A stretch of DNA of 64,000 nucleotides from Brachycybe producta (taxonomy: Eukaryota; Arthropoda; Diplopoda; Playtdesmida; Andrognathidae). Below are positions 10,182 through 19,485 of the stretch, piece by piece (position 1 is the stretch's first letter; each line of letters starts with the position of its first letter). Under the pieces are notes generated by a model. The model saw only the letters and a list, made by a program, of their open reading frames with translations. It was not told the DNA's origin and searched no databases. Both the position numbers and the translations under genes were made by a program. The stretch covers positions 1,977,688 to 2,041,687 of the forward strand of contig JAUPFP010000010.1 of NCBI GenBank assembly GCA_036925085.1. Reading direction: 5' to 3'.

Positions 10182-12563
10182 ATGGCTACCTCACACGACA
10201 ATACGGGGTCCCTGTCTGATCACCAGGGTTCGCACGAAGATCTGTTGGAAGTACCCGTGACTACTGATGTGACACCACCGCCGCGGCCGACTGGGGCCGA
10301 GTTTGACCACCTGTCACAACAAGTGGCTGCACTCTCGACTCGTATGTCTCAGTTCATAGACGACCGATTCACACCGAATCGACCGACTACACCACGGCGG
10401 ACAACACGCACACACCGACTTCGCGACGATGACTCGGACGCCTCTTCAGCCCCCTATGTTGGCTACAGAGAGCGTCACGATCGTTACGAAAGACATTACA
10501 CACCGCACACACGTCATCTACCGCGTAACCCTGACTGGCAACAACAAGGGCAGTCAGATGATCCGCGTAACAGAGATGAGCGTGCGGAAATACCGATCAC
10601 GACACGTGCTGATTCTCCTCACTCGCTTGTCCGGGTTGCACGTAGCGGTCGCCGCTCGACACCCCCGGAGCAACAGCCTAGCCAAGGAGCGACACAAGGC
10701 ACTTCAGTTTACGCGCCACGTTTTCCACCGCAAGGGGTAGGTCTGATGCCGGCTGGAATGTCAAACGTCCAGGATGGCATCTATCGACCAACCCCCAGAG
10801 AACCCTCCGTGGAAGAATTCAATAAGAAATACAGCGGTCGCCACCCAGCCGACTCAATCCAAAAATTCAACGGATTGACAGGTTTCCGTCCCTTCCTGGA
10901 AGAATTCGAGGAAGTGGCACACCTGTACGGTTGGAAAGACCACCACAAGGAGGAATACATCACGGGGTGTTTCACTGGGGCCGCCCGCACGTGGCTGAGT
11001 AAACTGAGGTATGAGCTTCAGGACATTCCTTGGCCAGCACTGAGAGTACAGATGGTAGATACGTTCGGGAAGCCGAACGAACTGGCCATCTTGGAGAAAA
11101 AGTATACAGAGATGCTCCAGAAGGAAGGTGAGAGTACACAAGCTTTCATCTGGGAGTTTATGATACTCGGCGACCAAGTTTACCCGCAACTTGACGATCA
11201 GCTGCGTATAAGCCAGTTGCGCCGCGCTCTACATCCCACCATACAGAACGCCGCGCACCACGCATCTACGACGTCGTTCAAGGACTTCGCAAACGCCGTC
11301 CTCAATATGGAGGTGGTCTTGCTGTCCTTGGATAAATGGCCGACGGAACCGAAACCCGCAGCTGATTCACAGTCGGGTAAAGGAGCATCGAAGACCGACC
11401 AGGAGCCGGCGGCAGCCGCCAGCCCTAAAGACAAAACACACCGGTCTAGGCACGATAAGAAGCCTAGTCAGACTGCTGCCACCAATTCAAACCGACACTC
11501 CGCAGCGGACCCCCAACCAGAGACCACTCGCACGTTCGACAAGAGTAAGTCAACGTGTTATAATTGTGGCAAATTGGGGCATTTCGTCCGTGAGTGTCGG
11601 CAACCAAAGAAGAAGGTTGCAATCAAGCAGTTTGGAGAGCCGGTTACTGACTATGACATCAAAGGAGAGGTGCCTGAAACGGATATCATCACCGAAGACG
11701 GCGTTGAGTTTGCTCTAATAAGAGTGGCGGGACAAATCCGCCGGATTCCTCTTCCAGCAGCAGACTCAGCCGCCGGAGCGCCTACTCCTGATAAACCCGA
11801 CAACGACAGTTCTGACGACTCTGAGGATATACCAGTCAAGGTGCTCGACCGGGCTCCTGCACATAAATGGACCCCGGACGATCTAATCGTTTGGCAGGAC
11901 ACGCTCGACGTCCTTAAACAATCCGTCAAGGAGATTGGGTGCCGTGAAAATAAAACAATAGCCATCATGGCTCCCGGAACCCAATCGCCGACGAAGGGCC
12001 ACTCCTGCTGCCGAAGACTAATGACAACGGTGTATGAGCAGCTGGTAAGCAGCTGTTCACCTCAAGAAGTCGGAGACTATGATGCCAGCGACAAGAACCC
12101 GCGCATCGCCGTCACGATCAACGGAAAGAGTATACGGATGCTCGCGGACACCGGAGCTACGGGCAGCGTTATCACCATTGAACTCGCGCAGGAACACAAG
12201 TTCGAAATCGAGCCTGTGTTAATCCCACCCAACATTCAGGGTGTGGGAGGCCAAAGGATCACCGTGGTGGGGCGACTCGCCGCGACGGTCCAGCTAGGCC
12301 CCCACGCTGTGCGAGGGCACTTACTAGTGATTACCGGCCGGCACGAAGCCATCTTAGGCCGAGATTTAGGCCGGGCTCTGCACTTAGCTGTGTCCATGAC
12401 AACAAACAAAGTATACGTGGAGGACGATCTCTTCGAATCCACACTCCGACAAAAATGCATCGAAGCACACATCGGATGGGCTCTGGGAGAAACTTCCGTA
12501 GAGGCCCCTGGCAAATCTGCCAGCACCTCTAAGGAAAACCTCGAAACTCCACCCCGTAAGTGA
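10182..12563 (+). CDS. gag-pro: Retrotransposon Gag-protease polyprotein
   Basis: 793 codons from an ATG in good context (ATCATGG). Residues 1-225 are polar and disordered. About 230-375 form a Retrotrans_gag-type capsid region with the usual aromatic/Leu pattern (LYGWKDHHKEEYITGCFTGA). A CCHC zinc knuckle (CYNCGKLGHFVREC, residues 459-472) would bind RNA. A retropepsin-like aspartic protease follows, with catalytic DTGA at residue 656 and ILGRD in the ILG(x)D position. The ORF stops about 45 residues past the protease, just where Ty3/gypsy elements would continue into reverse transcriptase. No frameshifts or stops interrupt it. The product should form particles and process itself, but needs a partner for reverse transcription and integration. 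The stop codon overlaps a consensus splice donor (GTAAGTGA). Confidence 0.94.
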   Translation: MATSHDNTGSLSDHQGSHEDLLEVPVTTDVTPPPRPTGAEFDHLSQQVAALSTRMSQFIDDRFTPNRPTTPRRTTRTHRLRDDDSDASSAPYVGYRERHDRYERHYTPHTRHLPRNPDWQQQGQSDDPRNRDERAEIPITTRADSPHSLVRVARSGRRSTPPEQQPSQGATQGTSVYAPRFPPQGVGLMPAGMSNVQDGIYRPTPREPSVEEFNKKYSGRHPADSIQKFNGLTGFRPFLEEFEEVAHLYGWKDHHKEEYITGCFTGAARTWLSKLRYELQDIPWPALRVQMVDTFGKPNELAILEKKYTEMLQKEGESTQAFIWEFMILGDQVYPQLDDQLRISQLRRALHPTIQNAAHHASTTSFKDFANAVLNMEVVLLSLDKWPTEPKPAADSQSGKGASKTDQEPAAAASPKDKTHRSRHDKKPSQTAATNSNRHSAADPQPETTRTFDKSKSTCYNCGKLGHFVRECRQPKKKVAIKQFGEPVTDYDIKGEVPETDIITEDGVEFALIRVAGQIRRIPLPAADSAAGAPTPDKPDNDSSDDSEDIPVKVLDRAPAHKWTPDDLIVWQDTLDVLKQSVKEIGCRENKTIAIMAPGTQSPTKGHSCCRRLMTTVYEQLVSSCSPQEVGDYDASDKNPRIAVTINGKSIRMLADTGATGSVITIELAQEHKFEIEPVLIPPNIQGVGGQRITVVGRLAATVQLGPHAVRGHLLVITGRHEAILGRDLGRALHLAVSMTTNKVYVEDDLFESTLRQKCIEAHIGWALGETSVEAPGKSASTSKENLETPPRK
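12556..12561 (+). other. Possible splice donor overlapping the gag-pro stop
   Basis: GTAAGT followed by GA, so the last Gag codons CGT AAG TGA read as a consensus 5' splice site. A plausible acceptor (TTCTAACTCTTAAG, AG at 14049-14050) lies five bases before the second ORF's ATG. A direct join would not fuse the frames, so splicing would serve to bring ORF2 closer rather than to make a fusion. Confidence 0.35.
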
Positions 12564-14054
12564 CGACGAAAGCAACGGCCACCCACGCTGTCAAGAAACC
12601 AAACGCGACGAAAATAAAACAATAATTCACCAGTGTTTATTTCATGACTATGGAAATAAACACCAGCAACCATCAAATATCAACAATAGAAGAGCGGGAG
12701 GAATTTGAGAATTGTGTGTTGAGAAACAACTGAGGACAGTTGTCAAGAGGTGGGGGAGGGGATAAAAGGAACCCCCCAACGAATAAACAACCCCACAGCA
12801 TCAACAACCCCTCTAAACACTCTCAAATAACTCCCAAAACTCTACAAAATTCACACAACTTTAATTTTTGAAACACTTCTAAACTTTTCAACATGGCCGC
12901 CAATATTTACATATTGGCAACCATTTCAAACATGCAATAAACTACACCGGAACCACGTGGCCTTCACAAACAACTGTCAACCACGTGGTGCACCTGAGGA
13001 AAACGCCGAAGGCCAGTCAAGGACGTTCAGAAGAAAAATCAAGAGCCATAAAAGGGTCAGCAAAAGGAAAACACCGTGCTCCCCTTTATTATGGACGGAC
13101 GTCATTGACCATGATGTTGACAGTAGAGGGATAGAAAACTTCAAAGAGACAATTGCTCTGGGGGCCAGACCAATGCACTGGGACTTCGAAAAAAAAAACA
13201 ACAAAAACTGCTGGCCATAAACAAATAAAAAAAGGAAGAAAATCAGTTTTGAGGATTTTGTGAGAGCGGACACCTTCAATTAAAAAATAAAATTGAAGAA
13301 CCTGTCACCCTCTCAATTAAGATCGAATTGTGGGACACCAACTCCTGCCCCACTTCCCCCCCTAAAAATAATAACAAACAGCAAGGTACATTAGTAACCT
13401 TGCTGACCTATTCTTTCCAAAAAAAAAAGCATTAAGGAAAAGAAGGGGAGAAAGTTAATGGGCAATTTCACACCTCGGTGTGAAATAAAATAACGGCCCT
13501 CCTCCCTCGAGATTCCTTAGTCCTTTTGTTTATCTAAAAATAATAAACAGGACCGACTCTGATAAGAATTAGATCAACACCTCTCACATCTAATGTCGGT
13601 GGGACAACCCCCACCCCCAATAAATAAAGTCGTGAAGAAACCAATTAGAGTAAGGTGTCCTATTCTAAAAGGGGCCGGCCCTTCTAACTTTTAAAATTAA
13701 ATAAGAAGAATGACCAAACTTGGTCAATTACCACTCGATTTGCTCTCTTCAAAGAAGCACTCGTTTTTGTTCATCTCTTTATGCTCGATCTTCTTCAATC
13801 ATCAAATCTTCAATCTACTTCTGTGCCAAGTTCCAAATTTTAATTTCGAACTTCTTCAGTTTTGTTGTCAATCCAAAGCTTGAGTACCACCTTCAAGCCT
13901 TTGAACTCACGTGCAGTGCATCAGGCCTTCAGAACTCTTTGGACCTCTTGAAATAATAACAGAGTGATCGGGGACCGATTTCTGTTATTATTTGGAAGTA
14001 ACCACCAGCAGCGGGACTTTTGAAAAAGTAAGAACTTTCTAACTCTTAAGAAAT
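12564..14054 (+). other. Structured intercistronic region of the retrotransposon
   Basis: No credible ORF. It holds a series of short hairpins: ACAACTG/CAGTTGT (12726-12743), CTTCAATT/AATTGAAG (13274-13298), CAGCAAGGT/ACCTTGCTG (13379-13405), TTTCACACC/GGTGTGAAA (13466-13485) and TGACCAA/TTGGTCA (13711-13726). A longer stem with arms AATAATAACAGA...ATCGG (13952-13992) ends 62 bases before the second ATG. Two CCACGTGG octamers lie at 12953-12960 and 12981-12988. It may be a remnant of pol replacement, an internal ribosome entry region or a spliced-out intron. The sequence does not decide. Confidence 0.6.
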
Positions 14055-16232
14055 ATGCCAGGTAGAGGCTCATGGAGAGGAGGCAGAATGATGTCTGCCT
14101 CTTCTAGTGAAGATGAGACGGAGAGTGGAACGGCGGGGACCGCTGAACCCCTCTCTCAATCTACCTGCCAGCTACAAAGGGCGGGCGCCGCCAGTGCGCC
14201 AATAACAAGAAGAGAGTCGCCAAACACAATAGATAGGCGCCGCACCTCCTCCGAACCGGAGAATTTTCACCGGCGTGGGGAGAAGCGCCTAAAAGCAAGC
14301 TTCAAGCGACCTGCCAATGTCGGGCGCGAAGGGAAGCCTGCTGCTCCAAGCAGCATCGTCCCCTTCGACGTCACGACATCAAAACACTACTGGGAGGAGC
14401 GGGAAGACCGCATCGATATCAACCTCATGGCATGGGGGGTTAACCAGGCGTTCCGCGATAGCATCGCGCCTGGTCAACCCATTCCGGGTGGAGCTGAAGC
14501 AAGAGGGAAGCGTGGGGGAGGTGGATCTGTGCCCTCCCCCCTCGAAGACCTCCACTTGGAGATGCAGAGGGAGGCTGCCCTTCGCCAGGCAGCCAGAGAT
14601 AAAAAGGAAGGGGAGGACAATCTGGCGTACCTCCGTGCGGTTTGCGCCCGCCTTGTCGAGCTGGGCTTACCGTGTACGGCGCAACTCCCGAAGGAGGAGC
14701 TCCTGCAAATCGAGGCCCGACTCCAAGAAGCCGCCCAAGTTACGTCATCGGCCACGTCATCACCTCCATCCTCAAACTCGCCAGCAACCCTGACAACTGG
14801 CCTCTCCACATCTCCTTCTCCACCCATAACGCCACCAGAGCCTTTCCAACACTGCTCACCGGTGCCGTCAATCACTCCGCCGCCTCCTCCTCATACACCA
14901 TTATCGTCACCACCAACCTCCCGATGTGCCACGCCTCCACGCAGCGAGGCCGCCACACCCACTCCGACTCCAAAGCTACCTTCCATAGTGGTGGTTCCCC
15001 AACCTGTTCGTGTTCAGGTTCCCACTGGGGCTCGCCCCAAGGAGCCTCAACAGTCCTACAGGGGCCACCACTCTACTCGAGACTCTCTTCAACGGCCACA
15101 ACCACGTCGCTCTTCGCCACGTGGTTCCCATCTTTCGCCCCGACGCCGACCCGACGGAAGAAGTCAGCAGGAACAACGTGGTTCCTCTGGACGCGGCCCT
15201 CCGCCGCGTAATAACTTCGACCCAAGGGTCAGGCAAGACCTACAGGATCACCGAGTCCAACTGGACCGCGACCATCGCTACGAAACTCGGGGCCCTCCTA
15301 CTCGGGTCCCGCATCGCTCTCCTCCTCCGCCACCTCCGGGCCGCCCTTCTGGACAACCTACGCCTACACCTTTGATGCCGCCACCTTCCGCAGAGCGTGC
15401 CGCGTTCTTGAAAAAACAGAAGGCCATCACAAACCTTCTGCAAGACGTCATGCGACAGGGAGGTGACCCCATGGAAGCACTGGGCCGTGCACCAGGAAGT
15501 GCCAAGCCACTGGAGGCGCTGAGCAGGAAGTCGGCATCGAAGCGACTACGTCAGCGGGCCCGCGATATGGCCCGGTCCGCCTTGCGCCATGCCAGGCCTA
15601 TCACGGGCGCATCAGTTTCTTTGGAACCTGCGGCTCCAACACCAGCCCGACCAGCCGCACCGCCCACTGTACCCCATGCCGGGGCTACTCTGGGGCGGTT
15701 ACCGCTGGATCATCCGTTCCGTGCAGCCACCTCCGGCGAGAGGTTGCTCAACAATCGGTGGGTCACTTGGCAGCGCGAAGTGCGCTCTGCCAACACCCTT
15801 TACGTAGGACACTTCTCTTTGGAGGAAGGGTTTCCCCGTCTGGACCTCCCTCCTCGGGAGCGATATGTCGTGGGACTCTCCCGCCTAACAAGTGTCCTCA
15901 TCACCATCGTCTTCCCAAGAAGACGGATTGTTGAAACCACCAGTTTCGCCGGAGATGCCATCGATGAAGCCACGGAAGCCCTTTTGGGAGCTTTCGTCAA
16001 CTCCGTCTTTAGACTGCCAGCTGGACAGACGTTCCGTACCAGTCGTCACTACATTCCGGAACCGGATCCTCGCTACCGAATCGCCGTCTTATGGGACGCC
16101 GCTTGGGCTACACTGTACAACAAGCGGTCCTCCCGTAAGATTATCGGGGACCGGGACATCTTCAATATCTTCCACCGGGATCTACCTGACGACCAGGGAC
16201 AATGGCTGTCTGCCGCCTCCAGCTACCGATGA
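14055..16232 (+). CDS. Orphan ORF2 protein of the LTR element
   Basis: An intact 725-codon ORF, more GC-rich than its surroundings. I do not recognise it. Residues 1-110 are basic and Ser/Arg-rich, including GRGSWRGG near the start. About 110-230 contain a likely helical segment with heptad-like Leu/Glu (EDLHLEMQREAALRQAA onward). About 230-445 are strongly Pro/Ser/Thr/Arg-rich with SPRR and RSSPRG motifs, plausible for RNA binding. About 450-525 are helical and basic. The last ~165 residues look globular (VGHFSLEEGFPRLDLPPRER, then HYIPEPDPRYRIAVLWDAAW). No signal peptide, membrane segment, DDE, RT or envelope feature is seen, so it is not an env. Other frames here are also open for 120-190 codons, but only this one spans the region. 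It could be a captured host gene or an element-specific nucleic-acid-binding factor. Confidence 0.8.
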   Translation: MPGRGSWRGGRMMSASSSEDETESGTAGTAEPLSQSTCQLQRAGAASAPITRRESPNTIDRRRTSSEPENFHRRGEKRLKASFKRPANVGREGKPAAPSSIVPFDVTTSKHYWEEREDRIDINLMAWGVNQAFRDSIAPGQPIPGGAEARGKRGGGGSVPSPLEDLHLEMQREAALRQAARDKKEGEDNLAYLRAVCARLVELGLPCTAQLPKEELLQIEARLQEAAQVTSSATSSPPSSNSPATLTTGLSTSPSPPITPPEPFQHCSPVPSITPPPPPHTPLSSPPTSRCATPPRSEAATPTPTPKLPSIVVVPQPVRVQVPTGARPKEPQQSYRGHHSTRDSLQRPQPRRSSPRGSHLSPRRRPDGRSQQEQRGSSGRGPPPRNNFDPRVRQDLQDHRVQLDRDHRYETRGPPTRVPHRSPPPPPPGRPSGQPTPTPLMPPPSAERAAFLKKQKAITNLLQDVMRQGGDPMEALGRAPGSAKPLEALSRKSASKRLRQRARDMARSALRHARPITGASVSLEPAAPTPARPAAPPTVPHAGATLGRLPLDHPFRAATSGERLLNNRWVTWQREVRSANTLYVGHFSLEEGFPRLDLPPRERYVVGLSRLTSVLITIVFPRRRIVETTSFAGDAIDEATEALLGAFVNSVFRLPAGQTFRTSRHYIPEPDPRYRIAVLWDAAWATLYNKRSSRKIIGDRDIFNIFHRDLPDDQGQWLSAASSYR

Positions 16233-16295
16233 GGCCAGGTCCGGCGGGATTACCCCCCCGTACGGTTCATAGACCCAGGATCCTCCCCACCCTCC

Positions 16296-16511
16296 GCAGC
16301 AGGGATAGCTGCGCGCCACATGTACTCATGTGGTTGCCACCCATCCGGGTGGCATTATCGAAAAATTTATAAAAAATAAAATACGTTGCAACTGTTCTTT
16401 TCTTTTTAGATTTCAATAGCGGCTCGCCACTCAGCGAGCATTAATTATCTTTGTTTTATGTTTTCAGCCTTTTCCAATTTTTAAGGGCGCTGACACTTCG
16501 GTGCCAGTGCC
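16296..16511 (+). other. Five hairpins in the retrotransposon 3' UTR
   Basis: Between the ORF2 stop and the 3' LTR lie GCAGC/GCTGC (16296-16312), CCACATG-TACT-CATGTGG (16316-16333), GCCACCC-ATCC-GGGTGGC (16336-16353), GCTCGC/GCGAGC (16422-16439) and an 11-bp stem, with one mismatch and one G-U, closed by a TTCG tetraloop (16486-16511). The second and third are perfect 7-bp stems two bases apart. TTCG is an exceptionally stable RNA tetraloop. A TTTTTAG and a TTTTCAG tract between them could also be acceptors. Confidence 0.7.
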
Positions 16512-16634
16512 TTTCCATAACCACCTCTGTACACGGTAAGTCCTCAGCCACCCATGTCTCCCCGCTGCGTAACTTGAAAACCTTCCACCCTTGGCTGGAG
16601 TACGAGGACGTACTCCAAGCAAAGTTGGAGGGTA

Positions 16635-17320
16635 TGTAACACCCTGTAAATCGTGATCCCGCCAAAACCATAGCCTGGGGGGTAAACAACTCTCAACCGT
16701 CCCTCCCTCCTCTCTGACTCACCTTTCTGACTCATGCCCAAGTGGCGGATTGATACGTAAAGGACCATGGTCACTTGGACCTGGTTACACCTCGCAGGTG
16801 TACACAGGTCCAAGGTATAAAAGGACCATGTTCCTCTTTGTTCCTCAGTTCTTTCCTTTGCCTGTTTTTGAGATACATTCCAAATCATGGGCCTGAGGAT
16901 TCACAGTTAGTATTTTACTATTCACCCTTGTATCTGTACTTCTTACAAGGAATGAATAAAAGTGTTGTAACAAGAAGTAGCGTTGTCTTTATGTTTATGT
17001 AAATAACTTCTCTTCAGAGGCCGGAGGTTTCATAGGGCAGGAGCTATACGATTCTCAGCAGCTACAACATCTTCTCTGGTCGGAATACCGATGGAGAAGA
17101 TGTACATCAGCATCAACCGGAAGAGAGAGAGATGGCCGCCACTCTCCTGCATCGATTTCACCCCCATGCAGAAGAGTGGCTACAATCTATCTCCATCCAG
17201 CTCTCTCTACAGCTCGGATCTTCTCTGTGCAGGTGTCATACTGCTCAGAGAGGAAACGAAAAGTAGAAAATGTCATCTAAAGGTTGGTAATAAAATATTG
17301 GTTGATGTCAAAAGCTCACA
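16635..17320 (+). repeat. 3' LTR
   Basis: Same length and ends as the 5' LTR at a constant offset of 9576 bp, so there are no indels. It is preceded by a weak purine tract (GGAGGGTA) that would serve as polypurine tract. The CTTG target copy follows at 17321-17324. Confidence 0.95.
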
Positions 17321-17324
17321 CTTG

Positions 17325-19035
17325 CATGCCAGGTAGAGCCCAAAAAAATGAACTCTGTTTTGCAAGAATAACACAACAATTATATATTGATGCAATTTTA
17401 TCACAGTTGGTCTCGAGCAGAGACTCAAAAATTGTTCCATCCCACCATAGAAAAATGTTGAAATTTTAAAAAAACACACACCAAAGAAAGTAGGAGGATC
17501 ATTTCTGATGATAGCAGCAGCTGTAGAAACATAAAACAAGGTCACTCACCACTAACCAGTAACTACCACCATCATCATCATCACTATCTTTGTGTTCTTG
17601 TTTACTTCAGTCTCCTTCTACCCTCCTCCCCCCCCCTTCCCCCAAATGTTATCACAACTTATCACTTTTGTATCAGAAGCTTAATTCAAAAAGCAAATAC
17701 AAATTATCCAAATATAAAGTTGTACACATCTCCACTTCTCCACTTTTCTTCCCTCTTCTCTCTCTCTCTCTCTATTCAGAGGGTTTACTGAAAAGACATC
17801 CGTCTGATTATAAGTGAATCATCCAACTCATTTTCGTTCACACAACTAAAAAACAAGACAACTAGAAAAACCAAAGTTACCCGAACCTATTTGGCAATGT
17901 TTGCCAACAACAAAAAAAAGAGTGGAAGGGCATACACCGCAAAGTTCGTTGTAGTTTACGTCCCTTAAAATACACATACGAGAAATAATACTGCAAATGT
18001 CTGCAGATTCAGAACATTTCTTCTTCTCCTTCTCAGCATTGCCCTAAAATAATGGGCTTTTTGCCTAAATAAAGAAGAAATTAAACGACAGGAAATCGAT
18101 GGTCACAAGGTTTTCCATTAGAAATTCAACAACGCCCTGTGTCAAACATCCTGTCGACATATTAGCCACCAGAGAGAGAGAGGGTATCATCATCATCTGG
18201 CAACCAGATCCAATCCTATCTCCCTCCCCCCCCCCTTTATTTAAGTGAATACTGACCAACAAATGACCCTCAAAGTAGCTTCTGCTTCATGATACACATA
18301 GAAAGACATTTGTTCAAATAAAAGACAAATGCCTTTACCATCATTCACGAATTACAAGGCCCTCAATTAATTCTGGTGTAAAATAAGACAAACATTTAGA
18401 GAGAGATAGAGAGAGAGAAAAACTTCTGACACGAAGCCAAAAAAGAGTAACTGACAATGACAAAAGTCAGAAATGTTTTGTCGTGACTTTGTAAGTTGAA
18501 ATGATTGTAACTTAGACGTAGCACTAAATAAGCGTCAAACTGAATAAGAACCAAACTGAATAAGAACCAAACTGAATAAGAACCAAACTAAATAAGCGCT
18601 TAGTTTTTTTTGTTTGGTTGAGTCGTTTAATTATTTAGCCAAACTAATAATTAAAATTTAAAACAAACATTTTTTTCTCTAAAAACCAGCAACTAATTGT
18701 CCCTACGGGCTGACTGACTCTCCCTTTCCCTTTGTGCACGAATGTTCTTGAGAGTCGTGAAAATTTACTTAAAATGGGCTTCCGGATAGATTATGTTAGA
18801 ATTTTCAATTTTCCACCATTTACCTTATTTTCTCTAAAAAAAAAATGGCCAATTTTCATTTTCGTTTGAAATATGCCTTGTTGGACGCTTCTTTGCCAAA
18901 TGCTTTTATTTCCGTGAATAATAGTGTGAGTGCCCAGGGTTCTATTCCTCGCTAGGGGATTTCATTTTTTAGTTTCTGCCTGGATTATGACAACTATGAA
19001 TGTGTTTTGTCCAGTCAATGTAAAAAGAGGATCTA
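17325..19035. other. Non-coding DNA right of the LTR element
   Basis: Contains a short tandem repeat of CAAACTGAATAAGAAC (about 18537-18590, three to four copies) and TC/GA tracts near 17757-17773 and 18400-18419. No exon is recognised. Confidence 0.55.
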
Positions 19036-19300
19036 AAGCGGGCGATCACACTGGTTACTTTTCTCGCAAGATTCCGTGCAAGAGGCAAGTCAAATATTGC
19101 TATGAATAATTGCACAATTTCTTGCAAGAAAAACGCAGATAATCGTTTTCTGCAAGACGCTGTGTGCAAGAAACCACTCTTAAGTTTTTTTGCAAGAGGA
19201 TTATCACATTGGCAATTACAATTAATTCAAGGAAACACCGCAGTAAATCTTGCTTTAAATAATACAAATGTAATGGTCGTGTTGTGGAATTCTTAACGAG
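19036..19300. mobile_element. MITE family A, copy 1 (right end lost)
   Basis: Begins AAGCGGGCGATCACACTGG, matching the terminal repeat of the full copy at 26675-27010, and shares the body motifs TTCTCGCAAGATT and GTGCAAGA with it. The matching inverted right end is not present. A 66-codon frame inside is a by-product. Confidence 0.65.
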
Positions 19301-19398
19301 TGCTTAAGTCAACGGTAGTGCTAAATTCATCAAAGGTTTACATAAAACATCATATATGTAAAGCTGATGAGTTTAGAACTGCCTTTAGGGTTTCCATT

Positions 19399-19485
19399 AC
19401 CGGTTTTATCGTTACCGGTAAACCGGTATTACCGGTCTATTTTGTTACATTGGTATTACTAGTAAATTGACCTTTCAATACCGGT
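19399..19485. repeat. Cluster of five ACCGGT hexamers
   Basis: ACCGGT occurs at 19399, 19414, 19422, 19431 and 19480, separated by AT-rich spacers, and is preceded by GGGTTTCCATT. It may be one end of a degenerate DNA transposon. No matching opposite end was found. Confidence 0.5.

Larger units (their letters stand above)
7059..17320 (+). mobile_element. Complete 10.3-kb pol-less LTR retrotransposon (gag-protease plus orphan ORF)
   Basis: Two 686-bp direct repeats (7059-7744, 16635-17320) start TGTAACACC and end CTCACA, and are flanked by the same tetranucleotide CTTG (7055-7058, 17321-17324). This is a clean LTR insertion with a 4-bp duplication, as expected for Ty3/gypsy-type integrases. 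Order: LTR, primer-site candidate, 2.4-kb leader, Gag-protease ORF (10182-12563), 1.5-kb intercistronic gap, second ORF (14055-16232), 0.4-kb structured 3' UTR, LTR. No reverse transcriptase, RNase H or integrase motif is seen in any long frame between the LTRs, so the element cannot copy itself alone. It resembles TR-GAG-type non-autonomous elements, but the second ORF has no counterpart I know. Near-identical LTRs and two intact ORFs imply recent, trans-mobilised transposition. Confidence 0.93.

Noticed and set aside
14642..15375. Overlapping open frames of 189 and 121 codons inside ORF2
   Set aside because: The region is GC- and Pro/Ser-codon-rich, which keeps several frames open by chance. 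Only the frame from 14055 spans the whole region and continues to 16232.
14055..17340. ATGCCAGGTAGAG shared by the ORF2 start and the DNA just right of the 3' LTR
   Set aside because: A 13-mer match between two places is expected by chance many times in a 64-kb window; no further similarity.
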